Under the pieces are notes generated by a model. That model had not been told where the DNA came from, searched no databases, and saw only the letters and a program-made list of their open reading frames with translations. Position numbers and translations under genes: made by a program. Positions 5,718 to 7,360 of a stretch of 7,360 nucleotides of DNA are shown one piece after another; the first letter of the stretch is position 1; each line of letters opens with the position of its first letter. Source of the stretch: Planctomycetota bacterium (GTDB lineage Bacteria > Planctomycetota > Planctomycetia > Isosphaerales > Isosphaeraceae); assembly GCA_021807585.1 (NCBI GenBank), contig JAKBCQ010000115.1, positions 1 through 7,360 of the forward strand, given 5' to 3'.

Positions 5718-5953
5718 CGGCATACACCGTTATGTAATTAACAGTAAACGGTCTCTTCGATGTCGATCGATGATCGACGGGCGACGATTCCCCCCTCCTC
5801 GATCGATCATCAATCGAGAACGGAGCACGCTCGGTCGATTGCCCCGGCCGCGACGACGCGATACGATCGCCGAACGTGAATGCGCCGTCGGGTCGAGCGG
5901 CCGACCCTGGTACCTCCGGCGATCACGACCTTGTACCGCGAGGGGTCGACTCG
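5710..5953. other. Intergenic region between peptidase and secreted hydrolase
   Basis: These 244 bp show no supported gene. They begin with T8, then an AT-rich patch (about 5720-5750) holding TACA-N6-TGTA (5723-5736) and the dyad ACCGTT/AACGGT (5726-5731 and 5747-5752). A long interrupted inverted repeat follows at 5763-5817. A promoter for the downstream hydrolase is expected here, most likely in or near the AT-rich patch, but I see no -35/-10 pair good enough to call. GAGGGG at 5940-5945 is the probable ribosome binding site for the ATG at 5954. Confidence 0.45.
5763..5817. repeat. Interrupted inverted repeat, 15-bp arms (14/15)
   Basis: The arm at 5763-5777 (TCGATCGATGATCGA) is the reverse complement of 5803-5817 (TCGATCATCAATCGA) except at one position (5768 against 5812). 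The spacer is 25 nt and includes a run of six C's. It could form a long RNA hairpin in the 5' leader of the hydrolase, or be a double binding site. No T-run follows, so it is not an obvious terminator. Confidence 0.55.
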
Positions 5954-7360
5954 ATGAAGTTCAAAATGTTTTTTGCATTCATGTTTATATCGGTTGGATC
6001 GGCTTTCGCCGACGGTCCGGCGGACAACGTCCCCGAATCCGTTCGGCCGGTTCCCAAACCCGGCGTCGAACTTTCCGCCGACGATAAACAACCCCTCGAG
6101 AGAGGGCTCGCCGATCTAAATGCCGCGATCGAACGCCTTTCAAGCCAAAAATCCCCCTCGATCGCTCGCGGATTGATCGACGTGCGCATCTTCCACAAAG
6201 CCGTACGCGACGCTCTCAAGTATCAAGAATTCTTTGATCGTAAGGAGATCGCCAAGGCGAGCGAGCTGATCGAGGTCGGCCTCAAGCGGGCGCAAGCGCT
6301 CGCCGACGGAAAAACCCCGTGGGCCGAGCAAACGGGCCTCGTTCCCCGCGGATACGTTTCCAAAATCGACGACTCGGTACAACCTTACGGGCTCGTCGTT
6401 CCCGCGTCATATCGACCCGGCGGAGGGCCTTATCGACTCGACGTTTGGTTCCACGGCCGAGGAGAAACGCTCAGCGAATTGAATTTCACCCACGAACGAT
6501 TGCACAATAAAGGACAATTTACGCCGGCGGATACGTTTGTGCTTCACCCATACGGACGGTATTGCAACGCGTTCAAATTCGCGGGAGAGATCGACGTTCT
6601 CGAGGCGATCGAAGCGGTGAAACGCGATTATCGGATCGACGACGATCGGATCGCGGTTCGCGGGTTTTCGATGGGAGGCGCGGCGTGCTGGCAATTCGCG
6701 GTCAATTACTCGGATCGCTGGTTCTGCGCCAATCCGGGAGCGGGATTCGCCGAGACGCCCCGATTCCTCAAAATCTTTCAGAACGAAAAACTCGCGCCGA
6801 CGGCGATCGAGCAAACTCTCTGGCGATTGTACGATTGCGACCTCAAGGCGGTGAATCTCAAACAATGCCCGACGGTCGCTTACAGCGGCGAAATCGACAA
6901 TCAAAAACAAGCCGCCGATGTGATGGCCGAGGCGCTCGCCAAGCAAGGGCTCACGCTGACTCATATCATCGGCCCCAAAACGAGGCACGCGTATCATCCC
7001 GATTCGGCGCGCGAAGTCGAACGCCGCGTCGCGAGTCTCGCGGTTTCAGGACGCGAGCGATATCCGCGAAGCGTCTCGTTCGTCACGTATACGCTCAAAT
7101 ATAATAAAATGAATTGGGTTACAATCGATGCGCTCGGAGAGCACTGGAAGAAGGCTCGCGTCGACGCGAGGATCGGCGGCGATTCCGATATCTCGATCAA
7201 AACCGAGAACGTCGCGGCGCTCACGCTCGATTTTCCTCCCGGTTTTTCACCATTCGAACCGACGGCCGGGGTCGCAATTCATATCGATGAGTTCAAGCTT
7301 AACGCGCATTCACCGTTAACCGATCGATCGTGGAACGTCTCGCTCCGTCGTTCGAGCGAA
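5954..7360 (+). CDS. Secreted alpha/beta-hydrolase (prolyl-oligopeptidase-like), 3' end outside window
   Basis: The frame is open for 469 codons to the right edge with no stop, so the protein is partial. It begins with a signal peptide: Lys at 2 and 4, a hydrophobic core over about 5-17, and an Ala-Phe-Ala cleavage site after residue 19. Export to the periplasm or beyond is expected. A helical region (about 50-120) precedes the hydrolase fold. An HGRG oxyanion-type motif is at 167-170 (VWFHGRGE). The nucleophile elbow is GFSMGG with Ser239. D315 in YSGEIDN is the probable acid and H345 in TRHAYHP the probable catalytic His (H348 as alternative). After about residue 360 comes a beta-rich C-terminal domain (SVSFVTYTLKYNKMNWV), of a kind I associate with planctomycete secreted peptidase/esterase-like proteins. 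Substrate unknown: peptidase, esterase or carbohydrate esterase all fit. GAGGGG lies 8 nt upstream, and internal ATGs at codons 5 and 10 would damage the signal peptide. Confidence 0.88.
   Translation, partial: MKFKMFFAFMFISVGSAFADGPADNVPESVRPVPKPGVELSADDKQPLERGLADLNAAIERLSSQKSPSIARGLIDVRIFHKAVRDALKYQEFFDRKEIAKASELIEVGLKRAQALADGKTPWAEQTGLVPRGYVSKIDDSVQPYGLVVPASYRPGGGPYRLDVWFHGRGETLSELNFTHERLHNKGQFTPADTFVLHPYGRYCNAFKFAGEIDVLEAIEAVKRDYRIDDDRIAVRGFSMGGAACWQFAVNYSDRWFCANPGAGFAETPRFLKIFQNEKLAPTAIEQTLWRLYDCDLKAVNLKQCPTVAYSGEIDNQKQAADVMAEALAKQGLTLTHIIGPKTRHAYHPDSAREVERRVASLAVSGRERYPRSVSFVTYTLKYNKMNWVTIDALGEHWKKARVDARIGGDSDISIKTENVAALTLDFPPGFSPFEPTAGVAIHIDEFKLNAHSPLTDRSWNVSLRRSSE

Noticed and set aside
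5723..5736. TACA-N6-TGTA downstream of the peptidase as a second repressor operator
   Set aside because: Spacing of 6 does not fit the 2-bp centre of CopY/BlaI sites, and no associated promoter is clear.
5770..6087. 105-codon + strand open frame overlapping the start of the hydrolase
   Set aside because: Arg-rich out-of-frame translation typical of GC-rich shadow frames, with no RBS and no domain.
6407..6997. 196-codon minus-strand open frame
   Set aside because: It lies opposite the signal-peptide hydrolase, whose motifs are unmistakable; the antisense frame has no recognisable features.
1..7360. CRISPR array, insertion sequence, tRNA or rRNA gene
   Set aside because: No regularly spaced direct repeats, transposase motifs, terminal repeats with target duplication, or tRNA/rRNA-like sequence were seen.

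Overview
The window looks like chromosomal DNA of a GC-rich bacterium (about 58-60% G+C by eye), most probably a planctomycete. The grounds are a secreted alpha/beta hydrolase with a C-terminal domain of a type I associate with Planctomycetota and Verrucomicrobiota, an M48 peptidase fused to an N-terminal zinc ribbon, a BlaI-family repressor next to a metallopeptidase gene, and bacterial-type SerS and MgtE. The lineage is an inference; no rRNA or tRNA gene is present to anchor it. The tetramer GATC is strikingly frequent in coding and non-coding DNA alike.

Layout: (1) nt 3-920 (+), the C-terminal catalytic part of seryl-tRNA synthetase, whose 5' end lies outside the window. (2) nt 999-2375 (+), a complete MgtE magnesium channel/transporter. 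(3) nt 2467-3216 (+), a creatininase-family metal-dependent amidohydrolase with a strong Shine-Dalgarno sequence. These three genes are co-directional with gaps of 78 and 91 bp. (4) nt 3217-3531, a convergent gene-free region with several palindromes, one a perfect 24-mer. (5) nt 3532-3945 (-), a BlaI/MecI/CopY-family repressor. (6) nt 3946-4173, a divergent control region with a strong sigma70-like promoter facing right and an operator-like dyad at its expected transcription start. (7) nt 4174-5709 (+), a zinc-ribbon / single-TM / M48-type metallopeptidase; I move its start 90 nt downstream of the longest reading frame. (8) nt 5710-5953, an intergenic region with a T-tract, an AT-rich patch and a long interrupted inverted repeat. 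(9) nt 5954-7360 (+), a secreted serine hydrolase with a signal peptide and Ser-Asp-His residues, still open at the right edge.

The part most worth a second look is the divergent repressor/peptidase pair. In classical BlaI-BlaR1 (MecI-MecR1) systems the repressor is released by a membrane-bound M56 metallopeptidase sensor. Here a BlaI-type repressor lies head-to-head with a differently built membrane metallopeptidase (M48-like, one membrane segment, cytosolic-looking zinc ribbon, acidic linker), and a dyad resembling the ACA-N2-TGT core of CopY/BlaI operators sits on the peptidase promoter. That arrangement suggests a repressor-controlled, possibly self-regulating proteolytic circuit. The regulatory link is inferred from context. 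The other genes are ordinary housekeeping or accessory functions.
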